From positions 48,737 to 112,736 of the forward strand of contig JADGPL010000011.1 of the NCBI GenBank assembly GCA_017882455.1: a stretch of DNA of 64,000 bases, given 5' to 3'. Below are positions 15,578 through 23,732 of the stretch, piece by piece. The position numbers were made by a program, and so were the translations under genes. The notes below the pieces were generated by a model that saw only the letters and a program-made list of their open reading frames with translations, was not told where the DNA came from and searched no databases. Numbering within the stretch: the stretch's first letter is position 1; every line of letters starts with the position of its first letter. Source of the stretch: Solirubrobacteraceae bacterium (lineage in GTDB: Bacteria > Actinomycetota > Thermoleophilia > Solirubrobacterales > Solirubrobacteraceae).

Positions 15578-17140
15578 CTACCCCTCCTGCATCCAGGTGC
15601 GCAGCTGCTGGGCGACCCGGTCGGGGTCGCTGTCGGCCAGCTGCTCGACCTGGCGGCGGATCGGATCGTCGCTCAGGTGTCCGTTGCCGTTGCTCGCCCC
15701 CTGAGCGCCCGCGCCAGCGGGCGACCCCGGAGATCCCACTCCGGCGAGCGCCGGAGATGGCCGCGGCGAGGTCTCGCGCTGGAGCTCTGACAGGCGCATC
15801 GGAACCTCCAGCTCGCGTAGCCACACGGGCTCGCCCAGGGGCTCGTGTTCACGCCGGCGCAGCGATTTGGTGGTCAGGAACAGGAAGATGGCCGCTGCGA
15901 TCGCGAGCAGCGCGTACTTGGCATAGCTCATCATCGAGCTGCTGGAGCTGGCCGCCGCGGCCACGGGCTTGGCGAATGCCACCTGTCCGATCGAGATCGT
16001 GTCGCCGCGCTTGGCCTGGATCCCGGCGGCGTTGGTGATCGCTTCGCGGACCGCAGGCAGCGCGGCGGCGGGCACGGAATGATCGAGGAGCACCGAGACG
16101 TGCTGGGATTCGACCGTTCCCGGCGCGATCGTCGAATGCGTGACGGTCTTGCTCACGCCCAGGGAGGAGTCCGTGCTTTCGCGCTTGTAGTTGGACTTGC
16201 CGCCCGATGCGCCAGCGGCCGCCGTGAGGTTGGCCGTGCCGGTCACGCCGCCGGTGCCCGTTCCGGTTCCGGTCAGCGTCTCGAGCTCCTTGGTCTGCTG
16301 CAGCGGGACTCCCGCCTTGCCGTAGGTGAGCGATTCCTGGGTGGTCTGGTTGACGTTCATGTTGGCGTAGACCAGCACCTGGGCCTTGCCCTGGCCGAGG
16401 GTCTGGGCGAGCATCGCGTCGAGGCTCGCCGCCATGTTCTGGTCGTAATGCTGCTCGGCTTCCTGCACGCTCGTGCCCCCCGCGCCTCCCGCTCCCGAGG
16501 CCTCGGGCCAGAGCAGCTGGCCGGTGGCGTCGGTGATCGTGACCTTGCTGAGGGTCAGGCCGGGCACGCTCGAGGAGACCAGCTGGGCGATCCCGCGCAC
16601 CGAGCTGGGATCGAGCGAGGTCGTGCCGGACAGCAGCACCGCGGCCGAGGATGCGCCGCCGCCTTCGCCGAAGACCTGGTTCTGGGAGCTCGGCATCACC
16701 AGCTCGACCTGTGCTCCGGAGACGCCCTGGACGCTGTCGATCGTCTCCGCGAGCTGGCCCTGGAGCGCTCGCTGGTAGGTGACCTGCTGCTGGAAGTTGC
16801 TTTCGCCGAGGCTGGTTTTTTCGAACAGCTTGAAGTCGGGCTGGGTGTTGCCGAGCAGTCCCGCACCCGCGAGCGCCACGCGGGCTTGCGCGGTCTGGTT
16901 GGCCTGGACGGCGATTGCCGTCCCGTTGTTCTGCAGTTGGTAGCTGACCCCGTCGGCGCTGAGGGTGCTGGTCATCTTGCCCGTCTGGGAGGGATCGAGC
17001 CCGCTTGCCAGCGTCGAGTAGCTCGGCGCCGAGACCGTGTGCAGGAAGATGTAGATGAACAGCACGGCCGCTACCCCAAAGCCACCGCCGATCAGCCATC
17101 CGCGGGGCGTGATCCTGGAGGCGAGCTGGGCGACGGGCAT
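15578..17140 (-). CDS. fliF: Flagellar MS-ring protein FliF
   Basis: FliF forms the membrane ring that nucleates flagellar assembly. The 520-residue protein has a membrane helix near residues 15-33, the ring-building motifs YSTLASGLDPSQTGKMTSTL, GESNFQQQVTYQRALQGQLA and VQGVSGAQVELVMP, the FliF C-terminal periplasmic region, and a second helix around 400-420 (YAKYALLAIAAAIFLFL). The C-terminal cytoplasmic tail ends in DPDRVAQQLRTWMQE, the FliG-binding segment. It lies 3 bases after fliE and 6 before fliG. Confidence 0.95.
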   Translation of the reverse strand: MPVAQLASRITPRGWLIGGGFGVAAVLFIYIFLHTVSAPSYSTLASGLDPSQTGKMTSTLSADGVSYQLQNNGTAIAVQANQTAQARVALAGAGLLGNTQPDFKLFEKTSLGESNFQQQVTYQRALQGQLAETIDSVQGVSGAQVELVMPSSQNQVFGEGGGASSAAVLLSGTTSLDPSSVRGIAQLVSSSVPGLTLSKVTITDATGQLLWPEASGAGGAGGTSVQEAEQHYDQNMAASLDAMLAQTLGQGKAQVLVYANMNVNQTTQESLTYGKAGVPLQQTKELETLTGTGTGTGGVTGTANLTAAAGASGGKSNYKRESTDSSLGVSKTVTHSTIAPGTVESQHVSVLLDHSVPAAALPAVREAITNAAGIQAKRGDTISIGQVAFAKPVAAAASSSSSMMSYAKYALLAIAAAIFLFLTTKSLRRREHEPLGEPVWLRELEVPMRLSELQRETSPRPSPALAGVGSPGSPAGAGAQGASNGNGHLSDDPIRRQVEQLADSDPDRVAQQLRTWMQEG

Positions 17141-17143
17141 CGA

Positions 17144-17536
17144 TCAGACCTGTGTCTGGAAGATCGTCTGCGCCGCTTCGGTCGCCTTGCTGCGGATCTG
17201 TGCGGCGAGCTCCATCGCCATCTGAGCGTCCTCGACGGTCACCACGGCGCTCTCTGGATCCTTGACCGTGCCGCTGGCAAGAGCCTGCGCCGCGCTGTCG
17301 GAGCTCTGCTGGGTCTTCTCGAGCGAGGAGATCGCTTCGCTCAGCGTGCCGCCGAACCCGCTGGGTTCCGAGCCGCCAACCGGTTCGGGACCGCCGCCAA
17401 CCGGTTCTGGACCCGCGAGAGCCGGGGCTCCGCCGCTGGCCGCCGTCGCCGGGGTGGCCTTCGCGCCCTGTGCGAGCGCTTCGGTCTGGCCGAGCGCCAA
17501 TCCGCCGCCGACGCCACCGACTGCCGGGATGATCAT
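17144..17536 (-). CDS. fliE: Flagellar hook-basal body protein FliE
   Basis: FliE joins the MS ring to the rod. The 130-residue protein has a Gly/Ala/Pro-rich N-terminal half with a duplicated PEPVGG motif and the conserved C-terminal half: FGGTLSEAISSLEKTQQSSD, VTVEDAQMAMELAAQIRSK and the end AAQTIFQTQV. It overlaps flgC by 4 bases. The order flgB-flgC-fliE is canonical. Confidence 0.92.
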   Translation of the reverse strand: MIIPAVGGVGGGLALGQTEALAQGAKATPATAASGGAPALAGPEPVGGGPEPVGGSEPSGFGGTLSEAISSLEKTQQSSDSAAQALASGTVKDPESAVVTVEDAQMAMELAAQIRSKATEAAQTIFQTQV

Positions 17537-17982
17537 TTGAGCAGCGTCAGGGTCGAGTTGAACATCGACTTGGCCGTCTGCATGGCGGTCACGTCGGACT
17601 GGTAGGACTGCTGCTCGGAGATCAGGTCGGTCATTTCGGTGACCGTGCTGATGTTGGGCATCTTCACGTAGCCCTGCGCGTTTGCTTCGGGGCTGCTCGG
17701 GTCATAGACCTGCTGGTCTGGGGTGGCGTCGCTGACGATGCCCGTCACCTCCACGCCACCGGCGGGCAGGCCGCCTTGACTCTGCTGGATCGCGCCCGAG
17801 AGCGCTCCGCCGAAGCCGCCCGAGCCGAGTTGGGAGAGCGTCACCTCCTGGCGTTTGTATGGCTGGCCGTTGGCGGCCTTGGTCGTATCGGCGTTGGCGA
17901 GGTTCTCGGCGGTGACGTCCATGCGGATGCGCTCGGCGCTCAGGCCCGAGCCGGCGATCCCGATCGCGTCGAAGAGCCCCAT
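17533..17982 (-). CDS. flgC: Proximal rod protein FlgC
   Basis: Rod subunit of 149 residues. It shows the N-terminal rod motif IAGSGLSAERIRMDVTAENL ANADT-type start, the middle GGVEVTGIVSD and YDPSSPEANAQGYVKMPNI, and the C-terminal helix EQQSYQSDVTAMQTAKSMF. All are typical for FlgC. Its ATG shares a base with the flgB stop (TGATG), so translation is likely coupled. Confidence 0.95.
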   Translation of the reverse strand: MGLFDAIGIAGSGLSAERIRMDVTAENLANADTTKAANGQPYKRQEVTLSQLGSGGFGGALSGAIQQSQGGLPAGGVEVTGIVSDATPDQQVYDPSSPEANAQGYVKMPNISTVTEMTDLISEQQSYQSDVTAMQTAKSMFNSTLTLLK

Positions 17983-18332
17983 CAGAGGATTCCGATCGCC
18001 GAGCGGATGATCCCGTTGCGAGCGCCGAGGACCTGCGTGAGCGCCTGATAGTCGAGGCCGTTTTCGGCCAGCCGGGCCGATTCCTGATCGATGCTGACAG
18101 CCGAGCCGTTGGGTCCAGCTTCGGCGGGCTGGGCTTCGGCCTGGAATTCCATCTGGGCGGGCGAGGTGCCGGTGCTCATCGCGCTCTGCAGGGCCGACTC
18201 GAAGTTGACGTCCTGGCGCTGATAGCCGGGGGTGTCGGCATTGGCGACGTTGTTGGTCAGGGCGGTCTGACGCTGCCAGGAGCCGCGCATGGCTGCCTCG
18301 AGCAGCTGCTGGGTCGAATCCACAAGAGCCAT
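17982..18332 (-). CDS. flgB: Proximal rod protein FlgB
   Basis: Rod subunit of 116 residues with LEAAMRGSWQRQTALTNNVA, NADTPGYQRQDVNFE and the C-terminal YQALTQVLGARNGIIRSAIG. The ATG at 18332 gives the expected FlgB length; the frame stays open far upstream but that part overlaps other genes and lacks homology. It is the first gene after a 128-base gap that holds a FliA-type promoter, so it probably heads the rod/MS-ring/export sub-operon. Confidence 0.94.
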   Translation of the reverse strand: MALVDSTQQLLEAAMRGSWQRQTALTNNVANADTPGYQRQDVNFESALQSAMSTGTSPAQMEFQAEAQPAEAGPNGSAVSIDQESARLAENGLDYQALTQVLGARNGIIRSAIGIL

Positions 18333-18427
18333 GGTTGAAGCGGCTGCCTTTCCCGTTCCGCCCTCCCTGGGCTGAAACCGACGCTCTCCATGAGGTCGCG
18401 GGCTCTGGCCATCGAGGGCCGCCCCCG

Positions 18428-18454
18428 TGATCGACCGCTGTGGGCAGATCTTTA
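18428..18454 (-). promoter_or_regulatory. Predicted FliA (sigma-28) promoter for flgB operon
   Basis: Read on the minus strand: TAAA, exactly 15 bases, then GTCGATCA. The expected start is near 18421, leaving a leader of about 90 bases before flgB. The same architecture and nearly the same -10 box occur before flaG and flgF. This resembles the sigma-28/sigma-D consensus TAAA-N15-GCCGATAA. Confidence 0.6.
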
Positions 18455-18460
18455 GGCGCG

Positions 18461-18814
18461 CTAGGCGCTGCGCTCGAGGCGCGAGCGGCGCGACAGCTGG
18501 GCGCCGTAGCCCTCGGCCGCCCGCTTGGCGCGCCCTGCGCTCGCGAGGTCCGCGAGCAGCGCCTCGCGCAGCCGTATCAGCTCGATCCGCGTACGCTCGT
18601 GAATCAGCAGGGCGCGCTCCAGCAGCGAGGCGGCGGCGGCCGGTGGAGTGGCGGGCAGCCCGCGAGTCAGCTCGTCCCAGCGCGCGCCGAGAGCCGCGAG
18701 CCGGTCGACTTGGCCGCTGCCGGCGAGCTCCAGCTCGAGCTCGGCGTGCTCGAGCAGGGCCGCATAGGCCCGCGGCGGAGCATCGACGCTGGAGCCGAGC
18801 ACAGGCTGCGTCAT
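18461..18814 (-). CDS. FliT-like small helical protein downstream of fliS
   Basis: Protein of 117 residues whose ATG overlaps the fliS stop (ATGA). It is predicted almost all helical, rich in Leu, Ala, Arg and Glu (AYAALLEHAELELELAGSGQ, LLERALLIHERTRIELIRLR). Position directly after fliS is where many genomes encode FliT, the export chaperone of FliD, and size and composition agree. I see no decisive sequence motif, so the FliT-type role is inferred from position. Confidence 0.55.
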   Translation of the reverse strand: MTQPVLGSSVDAPPRAYAALLEHAELELELAGSGQVDRLAALGARWDELTRGLPATPPAAAASLLERALLIHERTRIELIRLREALLADLASAGRAKRAAEGYGAQLSRRSRLERSA

Positions 18815-19194
18815 GCCTGGGTTGCCTCGGAGGCGACCTGGGCCCACGCCTCACGCAGCTCCCCGAGCAGCTCGCTGACCTCCTCGACCTTGGTCGCGTC
18901 CTGAGCGAAGCGGGCGCTGTTGAGGTGGGCAAGGCAGAAGCGATAGATCGCGTGCAGGCGCTCGGATACCTGACCCTGCTCGAAATCCAGGGTCCCATCG
19001 AGGTGGGCGATGATCATCTCGGCACGGCGAAGCGTGTTGTGTGCCCGCTCGATCTCCCCGTCGCGCATCGCCACCGCGCCCTGGCGCAAGAAGCGCCGCG
19101 CGCCGTCGTAGAGCATCACCACGAGCTGAGTCGGAGTAGCGGCAAGCACCGCCCCCTGGCGGTAGGCCTGCGGTGATGCGGCGAGGTTGCTCAT
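18811..19194 (-). CDS. fliS: Flagellin export chaperone FliS
   Basis: FliS binds the flagellin C-terminus in the cytosol. The 127-residue four-helix protein has the family signatures TPTQLVVMLYDGARRFLRQG (about residues 20-39), RAEMIIAHLDGTLDFEQG and LHAIYRFCLAHLNSA. It lies 48 bases downstream of fliD. Its presence implies a flagellin gene elsewhere, since none is seen in this window. Confidence 0.93.
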   Translation of the reverse strand: MSNLAASPQAYRQGAVLAATPTQLVVMLYDGARRFLRQGAVAMRDGEIERAHNTLRRAEMIIAHLDGTLDFEQGQVSERLHAIYRFCLAHLNSARFAQDATKVEEVSELLGELREAWAQVASEATQA

Positions 19195-19242
19195 CTTCTA
19201 GTCAGTCATCGGCCCGAGGGGGCCATAGTTGAGACGCGGCGC

Positions 19243-20634
19243 CTACAGTCCGGATTTGTTGAGCTGTTCGGTCTGACCAACCAGCCACGAGCTCTGGGCG
19301 CTGTTCTTGGAGATGACGCCTTCGAGCGCAGCGTAGGTGGCCACCAGGGCTTTCTGGCGCACGGCCAGCATTTCGTTCATGGTGGTGATGCGGGTTTTCA
19401 GCTCGGTGATTTCGGTGCCGTCGCCCGTCACCCTGGCATCGAGCGTGCCGCCCGGCTCGGCTGCGGCCCTGATCGTGCCCTGGAGTCCCTGCGACCAATG
19501 CCGGAGCATCAGCTTGACGCCTTCGGGATTGGTCTGCAGCGCGCCCGCGAGCTTGGTGGGTTCGAGCTTCAGCTGGCCTTCTATCGCGGCTTGCGAGCTC
19601 GTTCCACCAGTGGCCACCCCGGTTCCCAGCCCGATGTCGTAGGGGCTCGACATTTCAGCGGCGAGGCCGGCGATCGGTTCATACATCGTCTGGCGCATGC
19701 GGCTCAGCAGGCTGGAGAGGTCGGGGTCGCCGAACAGGGACCCGGTCGCGCTGGTGGAGGCGCCCGCGGTGGGAGGCTTGGTGGTGAGCTGCTTCTGGAT
19801 CGCTTCGACCGTCGAGTTGTAGAGGGTGACGAAGGCCTGAACCTTGGCTTCGACGGAGCTCACGCTGACCGCGGGGGCCTGCACGTCGATCGTCACCGGT
19901 CCCGTGCTCGTCAGTCCAGCCAGGTTGAGCGTGACACCGGCGACGGCGTTGGTCACGGTGTTGGAGGTGGAGGTGCCAGCGACGCCGTCGACGCTGAATT
20001 CGGCGTTCTTGCCTTCCTTGGCAGTGCCGGCCTTTTCGGTGAGCGCCCCACCCGGATCGCTGACTTTGATGAATTCGCTTGCAGTGGCACCGGTCGCCCG
20101 GTTCGAGAGCACGAGTTCGCCGCTGCCGAGCACCGCCGCGTAGACGGTCGCGCTGCTGTCGGAGTTGATCTTGGTGGCAAGTTCCTTCGCGCTCGCGCCG
20201 GCCTTGAGCGTGTATCCGCGCCCGTCGATCGTGACCGTGTCTTCAGCAGCGGGGGCGGTGAATGCGTAGGTGCGCTGGGCCGAGTTGGCGAGCTGTTTCA
20301 CTTCGACCTCATAGCCGCCGACGCCGGCACCGCTGCTCGTGGTGGCGCTGACCCTAAGCGGTTCGCTCGAGGTGACCGTCTGGGCGGTTTCGAAGAGGCC
20401 GGGGAGGCCGAATTCGGAGACGGCGAATTCGAGTTGCTGAAGGCTGGTCTGGATGCCCTGGATCTGCTGCTGCTGGGATTGCAGCTTTTCCTGCTGGGTG
20501 GTCAGGCGCGTGATCGGCTCGCGTTCGGCGGCCAGCAGGGCAGAGATGATCGTGCTGGTATCGAGACCGGACGCAAGGCCGGACACGGTGATCGGCGAGT
20601 TGGCGCCTGTGCTGCCGACGGAAAGGGTGGACAT
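19243..20634 (-). CDS. fliD: Flagellar filament cap protein FliD
   Basis: FliD caps the filament and folds incoming flagellin. The ATG at 20634 gives 463 residues that begin with the FliD N-terminal region: ITVSGLASGLDTSTIISALL, then AEREPITRLTTQQEKLQ with a Gln-rich coiled coil. The C-terminal helical domain (GLGTGVATGGTSSQAAIEGQ and onward to the end TEQLNKSGL) is also present. The middle domains carry Ser/Thr/Gly-rich surface sequence, possibly glycosylated. It follows the flaG-like gene by 4 bases. Confidence 0.92.
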   Translation of the reverse strand: MSTLSVGSTGANSPITVSGLASGLDTSTIISALLAAEREPITRLTTQQEKLQSQQQQIQGIQTSLQQLEFAVSEFGLPGLFETAQTVTSSEPLRVSATTSSGAGVGGYEVEVKQLANSAQRTYAFTAPAAEDTVTIDGRGYTLKAGASAKELATKINSDSSATVYAAVLGSGELVLSNRATGATASEFIKVSDPGGALTEKAGTAKEGKNAEFSVDGVAGTSTSNTVTNAVAGVTLNLAGLTSTGPVTIDVQAPAVSVSSVEAKVQAFVTLYNSTVEAIQKQLTTKPPTAGASTSATGSLFGDPDLSSLLSRMRQTMYEPIAGLAAEMSSPYDIGLGTGVATGGTSSQAAIEGQLKLEPTKLAGALQTNPEGVKLMLRHWSQGLQGTIRAAAEPGGTLDARVTGDGTEITELKTRITTMNEMLAVRQKALVATYAALEGVISKNSAQSSWLVGQTEQLNKSGL

Positions 20635-20638
20635 GCCG

Positions 20639-20986
20639 CTACTCCACCGGCTTGCCGGCGACGATCTCGAGCGCCTCTGCGAGGCTCGGCTTGCGCACGG
20701 TCCTGCCCGCGCCGTCACGCAGCTCGACCTCGACCGGCCGTCCGTGGATAGGACCGGTGAACGCGAGCTCGTATCCACTCTGGCGCAGCTCCTCGTGGAT
20801 CCTGCCGGCAGCGGCCATGCTCTCGAGGACCTCCGGCGGCGGCCCGCCCCGGGACGCCTCGATTGCGAGGGCACGCTCGCCGGCCGTGAGCTCGGACATG
20901 AACGCGGCCACGTCGCCGGTCTCGCCGGGGGCCCCGGCGACGGACGGACGCGGTGAATCCGATATAGGCAAAATCGGCGAGCTCAT
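20639..20986 (-). CDS. FlaG-like protein
   Basis: Protein of 115 residues upstream of fliD, where flaG is usually found. Its second half (about 60-115) fits the FlaG layout: a helix (ESMAAAGRIHEELRQSGYEL), beta strands (VEVELRDGAGRTVRKPS) and a final LAEALEIVAGKP helix. The ATG at 20986 has a good ribosome site (AGGGAGAAAA). Residue identity to FlaG is low, so the name rests on layout and position. It is the first gene after the best FliA-type promoter in the window. Confidence 0.6.
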   Translation of the reverse strand: MSSPILPISDSPRPSVAGAPGETGDVAAFMSELTAGERALAIEASRGGPPPEVLESMAAAGRIHEELRQSGYELAFTGPIHGRPVEVELRDGAGRTVRKPSLAEALEIVAGKPVE

Positions 20987-21063
20987 GTTTCGTTTTCTCC
21001 CTGAAAACGTGTGACGCGGTCCGGTCCCTGGGCCGCCTCGCGCATCATCGTGTTCGCTCATGG

Positions 21064-21090
21064 TGATCGGCGTCCTCCAAAAAACCTTTA
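21064..21090 (-). promoter_or_regulatory. Predicted FliA (sigma-28) promoter for flaG-fliD-fliS
   Basis: On the minus strand: TAAA, 15 bases, GCCGATCA. This matches the sigma-28/sigma-D consensus at 4 of 4 and 7 of 8 positions with the expected spacing. The predicted start is near 21057, about 70 bases before the flaG-like ATG. Filament-cap and flagellin-chaperone genes are classic late, FliA-dependent genes, which agrees with the site. Confidence 0.7.
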
Positions 21091-21153
21091 AGAATCCCGC
21101 GGAGTGGGACTGATGTTGCGGCAACGATGATTCGTGGGCACCGTATGGGGCCT

Positions 21154-23475
21154 TCACCGTGGGATACCCTCGATTCCGATCCTCGAACCATCATTCGTCT
21201 GAGACCTCTCGACTCTTCCGAGGCCAGCGGTGCTCGCGGCGGTCGCTGGCTGAAGCTCGGCGAGCAGCCTTGCGGCCTCCTCGTCAGCCGGATCTCGCGC
21301 GTGCGCGGCATCCGCGAACTCCGTGGCCTCGCGCTCCATTCCCCTGGCCAGGGCCACCCTGGCGAGGCCGAGCAGCGCCCGGGAATCGGGCTGCTCGCGA
21401 CAGACCGCCATCCACTCGTCGGCCGCGGAGGCGAGGAAGCCCCGGCGAAGGTACATGCCGGCGATCAGCTCGCGGCGCTCGCGGGCGGATAGCGGCGCCA
21501 GCTCGAGCAGGCCGAGCATCGCCTCGAAGGCCGCGAAGTCCTGCACCCGCAGGAGGGTCTCGAGCGTGTGCGCCAACCGCTCCACAGCCTCCCGCGCGAT
21601 CGAGATCGAGCCATGGCCGTTGCTGGAGATCTGCTGCCAGGCAAGCATCAGCTCGAGCTCGGCCGCGGGCATCCCCGCCGCACGAGCCCGCTCGAGCGCC
21701 GCCCCCGCCCCGGCGCCGTCGCCGCCTGCGATGCGCGCACACAGCTCGGTGCGAGACGCTCTCAGCGCGAGGGGATCTGAGCCCCCAAGCTCGGCCAGGA
21801 CCTCGGCCGCCTCGGCGTAGCGCCGCTGGCTGAGCAGGACCTCGCCCAGCGCCACACGCGCGCGGCTCGACTGCGGCTGTTCGGCCAGCACCGCCTCGAG
21901 CAACTCGATCGCCTCGCCGACGTCGCCTTCCTCACACAGGATCTCGGCGAGGCAGAGCCTCGGAAGGTGAGTCCCCGTCCCGACGCGCGGGGCGTAGCGC
22001 CGGGGAGGCTCGCCCATCTCGACGCAGCGCCGAAACAGCGCCAGCGCGCGCTCACGCTGCCCGAGCTCGAGACGGGCCAGCGCCTGCTCATAGACCAGAT
22101 CGGTGAACCCAGGCAGCCACTCGAGCGCCTCCTCGGCGCGGGCGATGGCGTCCTCGGCACGCCCACAGTCGCGCAGCGCGCGGACCAGCCGGCTCGCGAG
22201 CGGGGCAACGAACTCCTCGCCGGCGCGATCGATGCCGTCATCGAGCAGCTCCCACGCACGTTTGAGCTCCGCCATCGCCGCGAGGCTGTTGCCGGCGGCG
22301 GCGTGCTCCGATCCGAGGTTGAAGTGCAGGAAGGCGCTCGGCGGGCGCTCGGCCTGCTCCGCTCGCAACAGCTCGATGTTGCGAGCGGACTTCGCGCGCG
22401 CGGAGCGCACGGAGCCCAGGTAGCCGAAGTGCTCGACCCGCACCCCGCTCACCTCCAGGCGCTCGGGTAGATAGGTGGGCAGAGAGCCCGCGATCTGCTC
22501 GTGCACCCGGCCGTGGAAACGGTACTCGCGTCGGTTGCGAAGCACGCGCAGGGCGTTGTGGACGACGGCGGTTCCGTCGCCGAGCTCGCCCGTGTGATTG
22601 GTCTCGCACAGGTAGAACCCCTCGCGCCATGTACGCCCGGTCAGCGAGCGCAGCAGGGCGCAGTCCCCCTCGACGAGGACCTCGTCGGCGTCCAGGTACA
22701 CCAGCCAGTCGCCTTCGGCGGCGTCGAAGGAGACGTTTCGAGCCTCCGCGAAGGAGCCGCGCCAGGGGTGCTCGATCACCCGCGCGCCGAACGAGCGCGC
22801 GATCTCGACCGTGGCATCGCTCGATCCGGTATCCACGATCACGATCTCATCGACGGCCGCTGCTGCTGCTGAGAGGCAGCGTGGGAGCATCTCCTGCTCG
22901 TCGCGCACGATCATGCACAGGCTCAGCCGCAGCCCCTCTGCCGGGCCGGCGCGGGATGCCAGCTCTCGCGCGCGGGCGGCCAGGCCTCCGAGCTCAGCGA
23001 TGGCAGGCCGGCGGGCAGGGCCTGCGGCCACGGTCGCCTCGCGCCTGCGCGCGGCGAGCCTTGCCAGCCCGCGATCCACGTCCGCCAGCCGCGGGTCGAG
23101 CCGTCGGGCAGCCTCGAGCAGCGCCTCGGCCGCGTCGAAGCTCGAGAGCTCGGCCAGGATGGCGCCGGCGTAGCCGAGCAGGCGGGGCTCGCTCGGCGCG
23201 CGCTCGAGCGCCTCCAAGACACCTGCGGCCATCACCCCGAACAGCACCGGCGTGCGGGCGGGCGGGGTGCGGGCGCCTGCCGCGAGACCCAGCTCGAGGA
23301 GCTTCACCGTGGCCTGGTAGCGCCGGTGGGGATCCTCGATCGAGGCCAGCTGCGCAAACAGCTCGCCGTAGCGGGCTAGCTGCCCGGCGACGAGCAGCGC
23401 CTCGGCGAGCGCCGGCAGCTCGATGGCCGCGACCGAGCCCTCCGGGACGGCTGATCCTGAGTTGCGGAGGGTCAT
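21154..23475 (-). CDS. GT2 glycosyltransferase with TPR repeats, probable flagellar glycosylation
   Basis: A 773-residue protein with a family-2 glycosyltransferase domain at about residues 185-310: LSLCMIVRDEQEMLPRCLSA, VDEIVIVDTGSSDATVEIA and the metal-binding DAD in WLVYLDADEVLV. The region before it and the long region after it (about 380-760) consist of helical TPR-type repeats. The layout resembles SunS/SPOR-type and TPR-glycosyltransferases that modify proteins. It lies between the two flagellar blocks, directly behind flaG/fliD. I infer it glycosylates flagellin or another exported flagellar protein. There is no signal peptide, so it acts in the cytosol. Confidence 0.82.
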   Translation of the reverse strand: MTLRNSGSAVPEGSVAAIELPALAEALLVAGQLARYGELFAQLASIEDPHRRYQATVKLLELGLAAGARTPPARTPVLFGVMAAGVLEALERAPSEPRLLGYAGAILAELSSFDAAEALLEAARRLDPRLADVDRGLARLAARRREATVAAGPARRPAIAELGGLAARARELASRAGPAEGLRLSLCMIVRDEQEMLPRCLSAAAAAVDEIVIVDTGSSDATVEIARSFGARVIEHPWRGSFAEARNVSFDAAEGDWLVYLDADEVLVEGDCALLRSLTGRTWREGFYLCETNHTGELGDGTAVVHNALRVLRNRREYRFHGRVHEQIAGSLPTYLPERLEVSGVRVEHFGYLGSVRSARAKSARNIELLRAEQAERPPSAFLHFNLGSEHAAAGNSLAAMAELKRAWELLDDGIDRAGEEFVAPLASRLVRALRDCGRAEDAIARAEEALEWLPGFTDLVYEQALARLELGQRERALALFRRCVEMGEPPRRYAPRVGTGTHLPRLCLAEILCEEGDVGEAIELLEAVLAEQPQSSRARVALGEVLLSQRRYAEAAEVLAELGGSDPLALRASRTELCARIAGGDGAGAGAALERARAAGMPAAELELMLAWQQISSNGHGSISIAREAVERLAHTLETLLRVQDFAAFEAMLGLLELAPLSARERRELIAGMYLRRGFLASAADEWMAVCREQPDSRALLGLARVALARGMEREATEFADAAHARDPADEEAARLLAELQPATAASTAGLGRVERSQTNDGSRIGIEGIPR

Positions 23476-23537
23476 GTCCTGCTCCGGTGATCGACAGCCA
23501 GCGGGGATTTCTGAGCAGGCGAAGCCTTCCCCTGGAG

Positions 23538-23554
23538 GACGTCCACTGGACGTC
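23538..23554. promoter_or_regulatory. 17-bp perfect palindrome in the fliA upstream region
   Basis: GACGTCCACTGGACGTC is a perfect inverted repeat (8-bp arms, one central base) in the 257-base divergent region between the glycosyltransferase and fliA. It is 63 bases upstream of the glycosyltransferase start and about 180 upstream of fliA. It has the size of a dimeric regulator operator. No regulator gene for it is apparent in the window. The remainder of the gap holds no other signal I can support. Confidence 0.45.
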
Positions 23555-23732
23555 GGGGGAACGGGTCCGAGCGGGTGCTCCCGCTGCCCAGTTACGACCG
23601 AAGCAGGGAATATGGTCCCCGCCGCGAAACCATCTGCCGGTTAAACCGCTGCAAATCACGCTCGGACGCGAGCAGAGTGTCACAGCAGGCGGGCCATCCC
23701 CCTGTCAGTTCCCTCGATAACAGAGCAGGAGA

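Noticed and set aside
15845..17605. Long open frames antisense to or out of frame with fliF, also at 32063-33415, 33442-35028 and 48519-50102
   Set aside because: High GC keeps shadow frames open. Their translations are Arg/Ala/His-rich without domains, and each overlaps a gene with clear homology.
23488..23514. GTCGATCA box before the glycosyltransferase as a FliA promoter
   Set aside because: The -10 box is perfect, but at 15 bases the -35 reads TCAG and the start would overlap the ribosome site.
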